Part shown: in pieces, positions 1 through 6,402 of the stretch
How positions within the stretch are numbered: the stretch's first letter is position 1
How the letters are laid out: each line of letters starts with the position of its first letter
From: Ancylobacter novellus
GTDB taxonomy: Bacteria > Pseudomonadota > Alphaproteobacteria > Rhizobiales > Xanthobacteraceae
Assembly: GCA_003241485.1 (NCBI GenBank)
Contig: QFQD01000072.1
Location: 1-17,701 of the forward strand
Length of the DNA stretch: 17,701 bases
Direction: 5' to 3'
Translations under genes and position numbers: made by a program
The notes under the pieces: model-generated
Database searches by the model: none
What the model was told of the DNA's origin: nothing
Seen by the model: only the letters and a program-made list of their open reading frames with translations

Positions 1-54
1 CACGACCGCCGGAAATGTGCGGTGAGGCCGAGCACCACACGGCATAGGGGGCGC

Positions 55-345
55 TCAACGGGCCGCCGTCTGCTCATTGTTTGGGTGCGCCTCCCGTTCG
101 CGATCAAGCTCCTTCAGATGCTCTAGGATGAATTTCAGCGTTCCAGCGATAAGATCTGGATTCTGCTGCTCGATGGCGACATCGATACTGATTCTCTCAA
201 CCGAGAGGACATGCCAGCGCTGCAGCTCTCTCCGACCCTGCTCAAGGCTGATGTACCATCTCCGATGCAACCCCATACGCTCGGCCATCGCGGCCTGGCT
301 GAGACCCCATTTTTGGCGGAGGTCCTTTAGAGCGACATTGTTCAT
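55..345 (-). CDS. XRE-family helix-turn-helix regulator (small)
   Basis: A 96-residue cytoplasmic protein with an N-terminal Cro/C1-type helix-turn-helix at about residues 4-50. The LSQAAMAERMGL segment is the positioning/recognition helix pair, followed by the typical SLEQGRRE turn. The rest (about 60-96) is charged and probably helical and could be a dimerisation tail. Its ATG overlaps the stop of the upstream small ORF (342-521) as ATGA, so the two are almost certainly co-transcribed and translationally coupled. No obvious independent ribosome binding site is seen, which fits coupling. It is likely a local repressor, perhaps autoregulatory or tied to the mobile DNA in this window; the target is unknown. 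The family call is firm and the role is inference. Confidence 0.8.
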   Translation of the reverse strand: MNNVALKDLRQKWGLSQAAMAERMGLHRRWYISLEQGRRELQRWHVLSVERISIDVAIEQQNPDLIAGTLKFILEHLKELDREREAHPNNEQTAAR

Positions 346-521
346 AATGACGATCTGCCCCCGTCTTTCTGGCTACGGGCAATTTGAGCCCGGAGATCTG
401 CCAATTCCTCGTCAAGTTCGATAATCTTGGCCCCCGATACCAAACTGTTCGTCACGAATCCAATGAAGAAGCCAATGCTCAACATGATGGCGGCAAGGGC
501 TAGATTTATGGCGGACATCAT
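342..521 (-). CDS. Small membrane protein with one TM helix and a coiled coil (59 aa)
   Basis: The minus strand carries an ORF of 59 codons starting with two ATGs (521 and 518). Residues about 5-23 (NLALAAIMLSIGFFIGFV) form one hydrophobic helix. Residues about 32-52 (KIIELDEELADLRAQIARSQ) have a charged heptad-like pattern suggesting a short coiled coil. The C-terminus is polar. The stop codon overlaps the start of the XRE regulator gene in an ATGA junction, the main evidence that it is a real gene. A GGGGTAAG stretch just before the first ATG is a weak ribosome binding site. The topology resembles small inner-membrane partner proteins with a cytoplasmic or periplasmic coil. I do not recognise the family and give no function. 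Confidence 0.6.
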   Translation of the reverse strand: MMSAINLALAAIMLSIGFFIGFVTNSLVSGAKIIELDEELADLRAQIARSQKDGGRSSL

Positions 522-586
522 ACTTACCCCGATCCAGGCACTATCCTCGACGCATTCGGTGCCTGTCGCAATGCCCCAGACAAGCT

Positions 587-605
587 ATTATCGGCACTTT
601 GTGCC
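587..605 (-). promoter_or_regulatory. Candidate promoter/operator for the small ORF-XRE pair
   Basis: Read on the minus strand, a perfect inverted repeat GGCAC-AAA-GTGCC (605 to 593) is followed directly by GATAAT (592 to 587), a good -10 hexamer, about 65 bases before the start of the small ORF. A palindrome in the -35/-10 spacer is where a self-regulating XRE repressor would commonly bind. No convincing -35 is seen at the right distance, so the promoter part is tentative. The remainder of 522-778 holds no gene I can support. Confidence 0.3.
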
Positions 606-778
606 CGTTTGGGTGCGCAAAGCGCTCCGTTACCCAGTGCGTGTCAAGCACGCCCGCATTTCACCTCAATGCCCATGCCAGCGGGCGGAACTGTCCGCTG
701 CGGAGGGAAGCGCCGAGAGTCGACACGATTGGTTCGGCCCACCTCGATGACGAGCGCTGTTCCAAGGTCAGCCTGCGC

Positions 779-1159
779 TTAAGGGTTTGGCAAGCGGCGC
801 CTTAGCGCGCGAGGGTCCCCGCGCCGTCGATAGTTCATGAGCAGATCGTAAATGGTCTCAGCCGTCGTGTGGGCGAACCTGGCGATATCTTCGGCGCGCC
901 AGCCCGCCTGCCACCGATCCAGAATTGCATCATGATCCAGGTTGCGACGGCTTTGGCCTGGCGATGCCAGTGCGCCTCTCAATTCCGCGCGGGGGTCGCC
1001 TCGCTCGCGCGCATTTTTGACGATCGTACGGATATAGCCTGCACTGGTGCCGAACCGCACAGCAAGTTCGCCGCTCCGTTCACCCCGTTTCCACGCATCC
1101 AAGATTGCATCATGGTCATGGAAAATCGTCGATTGTCTTGCTCGTTCACTCATCCGCAT
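779..1159 (-). CDS. Tandem-repeat helix-turn-helix-like protein, function unknown
   Basis: A protein of 126 residues if started at the ATG at 1159 (the next ATG, at 1153, is equally possible). The ORF stays open upstream to 1390, but that part overlaps IS debris on the other strand and looks non-coding. It contains two copies of a roughly 45-residue unit spaced exactly 60 residues apart. Unit 1 (about 14-58) and unit 2 (about 74-118) each start with DHDAILD, then W, a short helix, a recognition-helix-like segment ending in an aromatic residue, and a basic end RGDPRA. The pattern (helix, turn, helix, basic tail) resembles homeodomain-like or resolvase C-terminal helix-turn-helix folds, so DNA binding is plausible. 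No catalytic domain is present. No strong ribosome binding site is visible. Not assigned to a named family. Confidence 0.55.
   Translation of the reverse strand: MRMSERARQSTIFHDHDAILDAWKRGERSGELAVRFGTSAGYIRTIVKNARERGDPRAELRGALASPGQSRRNLDHDAILDRWQAGWRAEDIARFAHTTAETIYDLLMNYRRRGDPRALRRRLPNP
911..1117. repeat. Diverged direct repeats within the tandem HTH gene (911-937 and 1091-1117)
   Basis: The segment at 911-937 and that at 1091-1117 share most bases, including the core ATTGCATCATG, and lie 180 bp (60 codons) apart. They encode the matching DHDAILD motifs of the two protein units, so the gene arose by internal duplication rather than by convergence. Confidence 0.6.
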
Positions 1160-1282
1160 GTTCGCTGACAGATTTGAACCGCGCCGAGCCGCAGTGAGCA
1201 AATCGCCACGGCATTCTCCATTATGCTCGTGGGATATCAAGGAAGGAAGCCGGTCGATTGCGGGAGATCGGCAGCCGCGAGC

Positions 1283-1444
1283 GAGAGCCTGAACACGCAC
1301 GGGTTCCTGACGCTTGCAGATGCGGCCGAAAAGATGGAGGCTTAGCGTAGATACTACAACGAGGATCGGCCCCATGGGGCCATCGGGCACAAGCTGCCGA
1401 TCTCGCGGCAGAACCCCGGCGGCGGCGTCAGCCCGCCGCCGTAA
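1283..1444 (+). pseudogene. IS3-family transposase OrfB, C-terminal remnant
   Basis: Frame starting at 1283 reads ESLNTHGFLTLADAAEKMEA, then a TAG stop, then RRYYNEDRPHGAIGHK, and ends in SPPP and TAA at 1442-1444. This is the typical C-terminal end of IS3/IS407-group OrfB (integrase core), where the family normally has EAWRR; here the Trp codon has become TAG at about 1346-1348. The DDE catalytic core upstream is missing, and the sequence before about 1280 no longer resembles a transposase. The copy is dead. It reads towards the heptose cluster. Confidence 0.8.
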
Positions 1445-1452
1445 AGCAGGTT

Positions 1453-1464
1453 GGAAACTCCAAC
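1453..1464. repeat. Candidate terminal inverted repeat of the left IS3 remnant
   Basis: GGAAACTCCAAC lies just after the orfB stop, where the right terminal repeat of an IS3-family element would be. A near copy, GGAAAACTCCAGC, lies at 4933-4945, just upstream of the orfA remnant on the other side of the heptose cluster. The positions fit the opposite ends of related elements. The exact IS tip and any target duplication cannot be defined by eye. Confidence 0.4.
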
Positions 1465-1955
1465 GTCCGGCGCTCTAGGAAAGGGCCTCGCATCACCCTG
1501 CCGGCTCGTCTCCTGTCCCTGCTCAACGGTCAAATCTGACGCGCCTCACCATCAATTGGGTTCATCAGCTTCCGAGGTCCCTATCGATCAGCACGGTGAT
1601 GTTCGGAGAGTTTCATCAAGCCCGGCACGAACCCCAGGACCGTCGTTCCGGCGTCGGTCGGGAAGATCGGCAGGGAGGTGCGGCCAGCCCGCGCCTTCGC
1701 GACCAGGTGAAGCCCGCGCGTGCGGCGCATAGCTGCGGCGGAAGAACCAGCTTCCGAACGGCTCGGGAACATCATCGTCGCGGGGGGCGGCAAAGGTCGG
1801 ACGACGAGAAGCTAATGCGTTGGAGCCAAATTGCGAGGGGCATGTGCACGGCGAACAGGCCCTCCTAGCTCGCCCTGCGAGAAACCGCTATGTGAAGCTG
1901 AGCGCTTGTCAACTAAGCCTGCCGATCGGATGTGAGCGGCATCCGCTTGCTGCAT
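1465..1955. other. Non-coding or decayed stretch with no supportable gene
   Basis: About 490 bases between the IS3 remnant and gmhA. Several short frames are open on both strands (for example 1581-1793 on the minus strand), but none has a family signature, a good ribosome binding site or a convincing domain. The promoter of the heptose operon should lie near the right end. TTGTCA at 1906-1911 could be a -35, but no good -10 follows at the usual distance. Confidence 0.5.
1927..1945 (+). promoter_or_regulatory. Small hairpin in the gmhA leader, before the ribosome binding site
   Basis: CGGATG (1927-1932) and CATCCG (1940-1945) are perfect inverted repeats with a 7-base loop, ending 10 bases before the strong Shine-Dalgarno AGGGAGG (1956-1962). 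It could be a leader hairpin or an operator half-site pair. It is short and may be chance. Confidence 0.2.
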
Positions 1956-1972
1956 AGGGAGGCTTGCTGATA

Positions 1973-2560
1973 GTGACGACGGACAGGGCAGCGGCCATCT
2001 CGGCCTATTTCACCGAGGCCATATCGCTCATCACCCGCCTCGACGCACTCGGAGGGTTGGTGGAGCAGACGGCCGACGCCTGGATGGGCGCCTTGCGCAA
2101 TGGCGGCAAGGTGATCTTCTGTGGCAATGGGGGATCCGCCGCCGATGCCCAGCACCTCGCGGCGGAACTGATGGGCCGCTTCTTGCTCGATCGCGACCCG
2201 CTGCCGGCACTCTCGCTCACCGTCGACACCTCCGCGCTCACGGCGATCGGCAACGATTACGGTTATGAACAGGTGTTTGCGCGCCAGCTCCGCGGCATAG
2301 GGAGGCGGGGCGATGTGCTGGTCGGACTGTCGACCAGCGGCAACAGTGCCAATGTGGTCAAGGCCTTCGAGGCCGCGCGGGAGCTGGGCATCATCACTGT
2401 CGGCCTCACCGGCGAGGGCGGCGGCAAGATGGCCGCACTGTCGGACATCCTCGTCGCCGTGCCGCACAAGCAGGCCAATCATATCCAGGAAGCGCATATC
2501 ACGCTCGGCCACCTGATTTGCGCCCTCGTTGAGACGACGTTGTGCTCTCCCAGGCGTTGA
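1973..2560 (+). CDS. gmhA: Sedoheptulose 7-phosphate isomerase
   Basis: GmhA converts D-sedoheptulose 7-phosphate to D-glycero-D-manno-heptose 7-phosphate in the cytoplasm, the first step of ADP- or GDP-heptose synthesis. The 195-residue protein has the usual length and a single SIS domain. It shows the GNGGSAADAQH phosphate/metal loop (51-61), a downstream Glu (65), the STSGNS phosphosugar loop (120-125), QEAH (172-175) and His180. These match the metal ligands His61, Glu65, Gln172 and His180 known for the E. coli enzyme. I chose GTG at 1973 because AGGGAGG sits 10 bases upstream. The alternative TTG at 1964 is one base from that site and too close. The 3' end overlaps the next gene by 19 bases, so the two are translationally coupled. 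Cluster partners indicate the GDP-heptose branch. Confidence 0.93.
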   Translation: MTTDRAAAISAYFTEAISLITRLDALGGLVEQTADAWMGALRNGGKVIFCGNGGSAADAQHLAAELMGRFLLDRDPLPALSLTVDTSALTAIGNDYGYEQVFARQLRGIGRRGDVLVGLSTSGNSANVVKAFEAARELGIITVGLTGEGGGKMAALSDILVAVPHKQANHIQEAHITLGHLICALVETTLCSPRR

Positions 2561-3762
2561 TCCTCTGCGGCGGACTCGGGACGCGGCTGGGTGACCTCAC
2601 AGCCGCCACGCCAAAGCCCATGCTGCCGGTGGCGGGGCGGCCCTTTCTCGATCATCTCATTCAGGAGACCGCGCGCTATGGCATCACGCGGATTGTCCTG
2701 CTTGCCGGACGCTTCGGCGCGCAAATCTTCGCCGCCTATGACGGCCGCGAACTCTATGGAGCGCGTATTGAGGTGCTGGTCGAGCAGACCCCGCTCGGCA
2801 CAGGCGGCGCGCTTCGGTTTGCACAGGACCGCCTCGACGCTGAATTCCTGCTTTTGAACGGCGATTCCTGGATCGACGCCGACCTCGTGAACTTCAAGGG
2901 CAAGTGGCGGATAGCGAAGACGGCCGCTCCCGAGCTGGCCGTGCAGATGCTGCTGCACACGGTTCCCGATGCCGGTCGTTATGGCAGCGTGGCGCTCACG
3001 GACGGGCGCGTCAGCGCCTTTCTTGAAAAGAGCCCCGAGCGCGCGGGCAAACCCGGCCTGATCAATGCCGGCGTGTATCTGGTGACACGCGACCTGGTCG
3101 ACACCCTTCCCGCCGACGTCGCCTGCTCGCTGGAGGCGGATGTGCTGCCGCCGCTCGTTGCCGCCGGACGGGTCGTAGCCGTCTCGGCCCCTCCGGGCAG
3201 CTACTTCATCGATATCGGCATCCCCGAGACCTATGCACGCGTGCAAACGGAGCTTCCACGCCATCGCAACCGCCCGGCAGTTTTCTTCGACCGCGACGGC
3301 ACGCTTAACCGGGATGCCGGCTACACCTATCGGGTGGAAGATCTGGTCTGGATGCCCGACGCGCGGGAGGCGATCGCTGAGGCCAATGAAGCCGGGTTCT
3401 TCGTCTTCGTCGTCACCAATCAGGCCGGCGTTGCGCGCGGCTTATACGACGAGGCCGCCATCCTCGCCTTCCATCGAACCATGCAGGAACAACTCGCCGA
3501 GATAGGCGGCCATATCGACGCGCTGGAATGGTGCCCGCACCATGTCGACGGCACGGTAGAGGTCTATCGGAAGCACTGCAGCCGCCGCAAGCCCGGATCC
3601 GGTATGATCGACGACCTTCTCGCCGCCTGGCCGGTCGACCGGGCCCGTAGCCTACTGATCGGCGATACCGAGGCGGACATGCAGGCGGCGGCCGCCGCTG
3701 GCATTCGCGCCGTGCGCTATGAAGGCGGCTCGCTCCGGCAGCTGTTACAGAACTCGATCTGA
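2542..3762 (+). CDS. hddC-gmhB: Fused heptose-1-P guanylyltransferase (HddC) and heptose-1,7-bisphosphate phosphatase (GmhB)
   Basis: A 406-residue bifunctional enzyme starting at GTG, inside the end of gmhA. Residues 1-237 are a nucleotidyltransferase: GGLGTRL (10-16), PKP (24-26), TPLGTGGA (83-90) and the metal Asp in NGD (106-108). They resemble HddC, which makes GDP-D-glycero-alpha-D-manno-heptose. A short linker leads to a HAD-IIIA phosphatase (246-395). Its motifs are DRDGTLNRD (250-258, nucleophile Asp250, acid/base Asp252), VVTNQAG (290-296), RRKP (348-351) and GDTEAD (374-379), as in GmhB. The GmhB zinc loop is partly kept (Cys331, His333, Cys346), but the fourth Cys is Arg348. The two steps are catalytically adjacent (7-phosphate removal, then guanylyl transfer). 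The GDP rather than CDP or ADP specificity is inferred from the HddA kinase neighbour. Confidence 0.88.
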   Translation: MLSQALILCGGLGTRLGDLTAATPKPMLPVAGRPFLDHLIQETARYGITRIVLLAGRFGAQIFAAYDGRELYGARIEVLVEQTPLGTGGALRFAQDRLDAEFLLLNGDSWIDADLVNFKGKWRIAKTAAPELAVQMLLHTVPDAGRYGSVALTDGRVSAFLEKSPERAGKPGLINAGVYLVTRDLVDTLPADVACSLEADVLPPLVAAGRVVAVSAPPGSYFIDIGIPETYARVQTELPRHRNRPAVFFDRDGTLNRDAGYTYRVEDLVWMPDAREAIAEANEAGFFVFVVTNQAGVARGLYDEAAILAFHRTMQEQLAEIGGHIDALEWCPHHVDGTVEVYRKHCSRRKPGSGMIDDLLAAWPVDRARSLLIGDTEADMQAAAAAGIRAVRYEGGSLRQLLQNSI

Positions 3763-3777
3763 AACGCGAGGCGCGAC

Positions 3778-4773
3778 ATGTGGATCAGCAGGACACCGTT
3801 GCGGGCCAGCTTTCTTGGCGGCGGAACCGACTATCCGTCCTATTTTCGTTCTCATCCCGGTGCCGTGCTGGGCGGCACGATCAACCGCTATGTCTATATT
3901 CAGGCGTTACCGCTCTCGCCCATCGCCGAGCAGGCTTTCCGTGTGACCTATCGCGCAACGGAGAGCGTCGATCGGATCGAGGATATCCAGCATCCCGTGG
4001 TGCGTGAATCGCTAAAGCTCTATGAGTGGAGTCAGCCGCTCAACATTGCCACCATGTCGGACCTGCCCGGCAGCACCGGCTTGGGGAGTTCCTCGGCTTT
4101 CACGGTTGGCTTCATAAACCTGCTGCATCGCATGCGCGGTATTGAGCTTACGCGCTACGAGCTGGCGCGGCAGGCCATCCACATGGAGCACGATGTGCTC
4201 AAGGAGAATGTCGGCGTGCAGGACCAGATCCACGCTGCCTTCGGCGGACTGGCACGCTACGAGTTCACAGGCGATTCCTTCTCGATGGAGCCGCTGCGGC
4301 TGTCGACCAGCCGGCTCACCTTGCTCAATCGCTCGCTGCTGCTGGTCTATACTGGCGGGCAACGCCGCGCTTCGACCGTGCTGCAGAGCCAGGAGAAGCG
4401 AACCAGCTCCGGTGCCAATGCGAGCTATCTCAGCGAGATGTACGCGATGACGCGCATCGGCGCCGCGATTCTCGAGGAGGAGGGCGACGATGTCGCGACC
4501 GTGACACGCTTCGCCGAACTGCTCGACCATGGCTGGAGGCTCAAGCGGAAGCTGAGTGAGGCAGTGTCAAATCCGGTGATCGACGATCTCTACCTTAACG
4601 GCAAGCGGCTCGGCGCCTGGGGCGGTAAGCTGCTGGGCGCAGGCGGCGGCGGCTTCGTGCTGTTCCTCGCTGATCCCGGCCTGCACCCCTTGTTTGTCGA
4701 ACGATTCGGCGCCGGCAACGTCATTCCAGTGTCGTTGACCAATGGTGGCTCGACGGTTTCACAGATGGCCTAG
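3778..4773 (+). CDS. hddA: D-glycero-alpha-D-manno-heptose 7-phosphate kinase (GHMP family)
   Basis: HddA phosphorylates heptose 7-phosphate at C1 to give the 1,7-bisphosphate, the substrate of GmhB. The 331-residue protein has family length. GHMP motifs are in order: RTPLRASFLGGGTDYP (5-20), the ATP loop PGSTGLGSSSA (97-107), VGVQDQ with a likely catalytic Asp149, and the C-terminal GHMP loop KLLGAGGGG (284-292). GAGG ends 6 bases before the ATG, and only 15 bases separate it from the preceding stop, so it is the third gene of the heptose operon. The alpha-anomer kinase HddA, as opposed to the beta-anomer HldE, is what points to the GDP-heptose (capsule, O-chain or S-layer) branch rather than LPS inner-core ADP-heptose. 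IS debris begins immediately after its stop codon. Confidence 0.9.
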   Translation: MWISRTPLRASFLGGGTDYPSYFRSHPGAVLGGTINRYVYIQALPLSPIAEQAFRVTYRATESVDRIEDIQHPVVRESLKLYEWSQPLNIATMSDLPGSTGLGSSSAFTVGFINLLHRMRGIELTRYELARQAIHMEHDVLKENVGVQDQIHAAFGGLARYEFTGDSFSMEPLRLSTSRLTLLNRSLLLVYTGGQRRASTVLQSQEKRTSSGANASYLSEMYAMTRIGAAILEEEGDDVATVTRFAELLDHGWRLKRKLSEAVSNPVIDDLYLNGKRLGAWGGKLLGAGGGGFVLFLADPGLHPLFVERFGAGNVIPVSLTNGGSTVSQMA

Positions 4774-4896
4774 TGGATTGACCCGGGTCGCCTGGCTGAT
4801 CCCGGCCCGCCGGCAGATCTCCGCCACTGGCACGCCGTCCACTTCCTACATCAGGATGAACGCCTTCTGCGCGCGCGAAAACCACGATGCCTTCAT
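4774..4896 (-). pseudogene. IS3-family transposase OrfA, N-terminal remnant
   Basis: On the minus strand from the ATG at 4896 the frame reads MKASWFSRAQKAFILM, a TAG stop (about 4848-4846), then EVDGVPVAEICRRAGISQAT. This is the classic N-terminal helix-turn-helix of IS3/IS407-group OrfA. GGAGGA lies a few bases upstream of the ATG, as expected for the real orfA start. After ISQAT, where the family continues with YFNWKKKY, the similarity ends exactly at the hddA stop codon, so the element was cut there. Too short for automated ORF calling. It lies opposite in orientation to the orfB remnant at 1283-1444. Confidence 0.8.
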
Positions 4897-4932
4897 CGTC
4901 TTCCGCTCCTCCCAGCCCAGGGATCTTGGCGC

Positions 4933-4945
4933 GGAAAACTCCAGC
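4933..4945. repeat. Candidate terminal inverted repeat of the right IS3 remnant
   Basis: GGAAAACTCCAGC lies upstream of the orfA start (in orfA orientation) and nearly matches GGAAACTCCAAC at 1453-1464. It probably belongs to the left terminal repeat of the IS3-family copy. The outermost tip is not resolved. Confidence 0.4.
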
Positions 4946-5567
4946 TTCAAACGGACCAGTTCTCGCGGATCAGATCAAAGGGCAACGCGGTCAAACACCA
5001 TTACGCCGAAGATCGGCACTCTCGCGGCTGCGTGAGTGTCCTCAGCTGTCATCGATCTTCCAGGATTTCATGCCCGCGAGCCATAGGCGCATAGTCCACC
5101 CGCGCCGCGGCGCCATAGGTTTTCCCCCTCCAACATGCTGTGTGATATTGGACACGATATGGCCTACGAGCGTTTGGAACGCCCGGAACTGTTCGATGAA
5201 AAATCTACATGGAGACTCGCTGGCAATCGCGACATCTACAACTCCTGTCGTCACTCGGAGCGTTATCGAGACCTAAGCACCCGCACTATCTGTTCAGATC
5301 CGCAGAACCTGAAAGCTGGCCATTTCGCGCCAGGCCGGTAGACGGCAAGCGCTCAAGGGCTCGCACCGTATTTCGTGCGGCACGCGCAAGCGCCAAACTG
5401 CTTGGGAGCAAGGTACTGAAAAAAATTGGAGAGAGCAGATCCCTGCTTCGAGGTGTTGCGCCTCACGGCGAAATGGCCATTCCTGGGCCTTTCCTTGCGA
5501 AGACGTTCTCATCTTTTAGGTTTCATAGCCCAACGCAACGACGACGGCCCAGCCAGAGGGCGACGAA
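4946..5567. other. Stretch with no supportable gene
   Basis: About 620 bases between IS debris and the AT-rich ORF. Open frames occur on both strands (5042-5254 minus, 5135-5341 plus, 5209-5571 plus), but they overlap each other, lack good ribosome binding sites and show no recognisable domain. It may be decayed coding DNA left by the IS-mediated rearrangement. I see no RNA gene or clear terminator in it. Confidence 0.45.
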
Positions 5568-6335
5568 TTGACATCGAATTTCAAGCCATCACATTTTGAT
5601 TTATTCTCGATATTAATTGGAGGAATCTGCCTATTCCAACAATTTCTATTAGCAATACACTTGTTATTTGTAGCAAATACCCTTTTTGAAAAAAGCACTC
5701 CATTGATAATGGTGACCGCTCAGGTGATAATTTTATTAAGAATAATTTCTATTATAAATAATATTTGCGATAGCTTGTTTGACAATATTGCATCGATATT
5801 TTCATATTTTATATTTATGATATTTGAGATTGTTAGGTTATTTTACATATTATCCGCAAATAATTTTCTGGTTCAAGAGAAAATTATTGATTATGAGAAA
5901 TTGTCTGAAAATTATAGATTAATGGATATTATCCTGGTCGTAATATTGTTCATATCTAACATATTTCTCTTTTTCTGCCTAAAATTTCCGTGGCCGACAT
6001 TAGGAATACGGACGCTGAGGCGTGCCCCAGGCCGTGCAGCTCCCGTCAAAGCAAAGAAGCCGCATGGAAAAGCTCTAGAGCCAATTCCAGCAGAGCGACA
6101 TCCTGCAACACCTCAGTTGCGGAAAAATGATCGGACACCTCGGACTATCTACATCGGCGCTGGCTACGTCATCGGCCTAGAAACACGGCCGAGCGGAGAG
6201 CCGCTTGAGAAGCCATATTGTGTCGGCCAGCCGATTGAGGGGGGCGAAGTTCACTGGCTGCCGGAAAAGAACTACCAGCTTCTTGGCCAAGCTGTAGCGG
6301 CCGGTGAGGCTTTGCGCTCGCGCCAGACTGAATGA
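5568..6335 (+). CDS. AT-rich predicted four-helix membrane protein with a GC-normal soluble tail, unknown
   Basis: A 255-residue ORF beginning at TTG with GAGGG about 9 bases upstream. Residues 1-145 are strongly hydrophobic, with likely helices at about 12-35, 46-66, 72-95 and 118-140 and a short charged loop (100-116). The tail (about 146-255) is basic and proline-rich at first, then a soluble segment with GAGYVIGLE and PYCVGQPIEGGEVHW. Base composition changes sharply inside the ORF: rows 5701-5760 and 5761-5820 are 25% and 23% G+C, while 6061-6120 and 6241-6300 are 53% and 58%. The membrane half therefore looks foreign, and the ORF may be a chimera formed by recombination near 5990-6010. 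A later start (ATG at 5709) is possible. No family recognised; a polysaccharide, immunity or phage membrane role would be guesswork. Confidence 0.5.
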   Translation: MTSNFKPSHFDLFSILIGGICLFQQFLLAIHLLFVANTLFEKSTPLIMVTAQVIILLRIISIINNICDSLFDNIASIFSYFIFMIFEIVRLFYILSANNFLVQEKIIDYEKLSENYRLMDIILVVILFISNIFLFFCLKFPWPTLGIRTLRRAPGRAAPVKAKKPHGKALEPIPAERHPATPQLRKNDRTPRTIYIGAGYVIGLETRPSGEPLEKPYCVGQPIEGGEVHWLPEKNYQLLGQAVAAGEALRSRQTE

Positions 6336-6378
6336 CCGGAGCCGCGGATCAGCGTCGAGATTATTGCCACTGAACGGA

Positions 6379-6394
6379 GCTGCGCTTTAGCAGC
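6379..6394. terminator. Weak hairpin between convergent genes
   Basis: GCTGC (6379-6383) and GCAGC (6390-6394) can pair around a 6-base loop in the 67-base gap between the membrane ORF and the convergent GntR gene. There is no T-run on either side, so a terminator role is only suggested by position. Confidence 0.2.
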
Positions 6395-6402
6395 CATATT
6401 CC

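Noticed and set aside
427..750. Plus-strand ORF of 107 codons
   Set aside because: It is antisense to the 59-residue small gene over its first part, has no family signature and no good ribosome binding site.
1160..1390. N-terminal extension of the tandem HTH protein up to 1390
   Set aside because: The extension lies antisense to the orfB remnant and has no domain. The internal ATG at 1159 or 1153 begins just before the first repeat.
1581..1793. Minus-strand ORF of 70 codons upstream of gmhA
   Set aside because: No recognisable motif, and it overlaps equally open frames on the plus strand. Probably chance in GC-rich DNA.
1964..1972. TTG start for gmhA at 1964
   Set aside because: It lies one base after the Shine-Dalgarno AGGGAGG. 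The GTG at 1973 has proper spacing.
2479..3264. Long minus-strand ORF of 261 codons
   Set aside because: It is a shadow of the HddC-GmhB coding frame, which carries complete enzyme motifs.
5042..5571. Open frames between the IS remnant and the AT-rich ORF (5042-5254 minus, 5135-5341 plus, 5209-5571 plus)
   Set aside because: They overlap each other, lack start signals and have no family features. Recorded only as a non-coding or decayed stretch.
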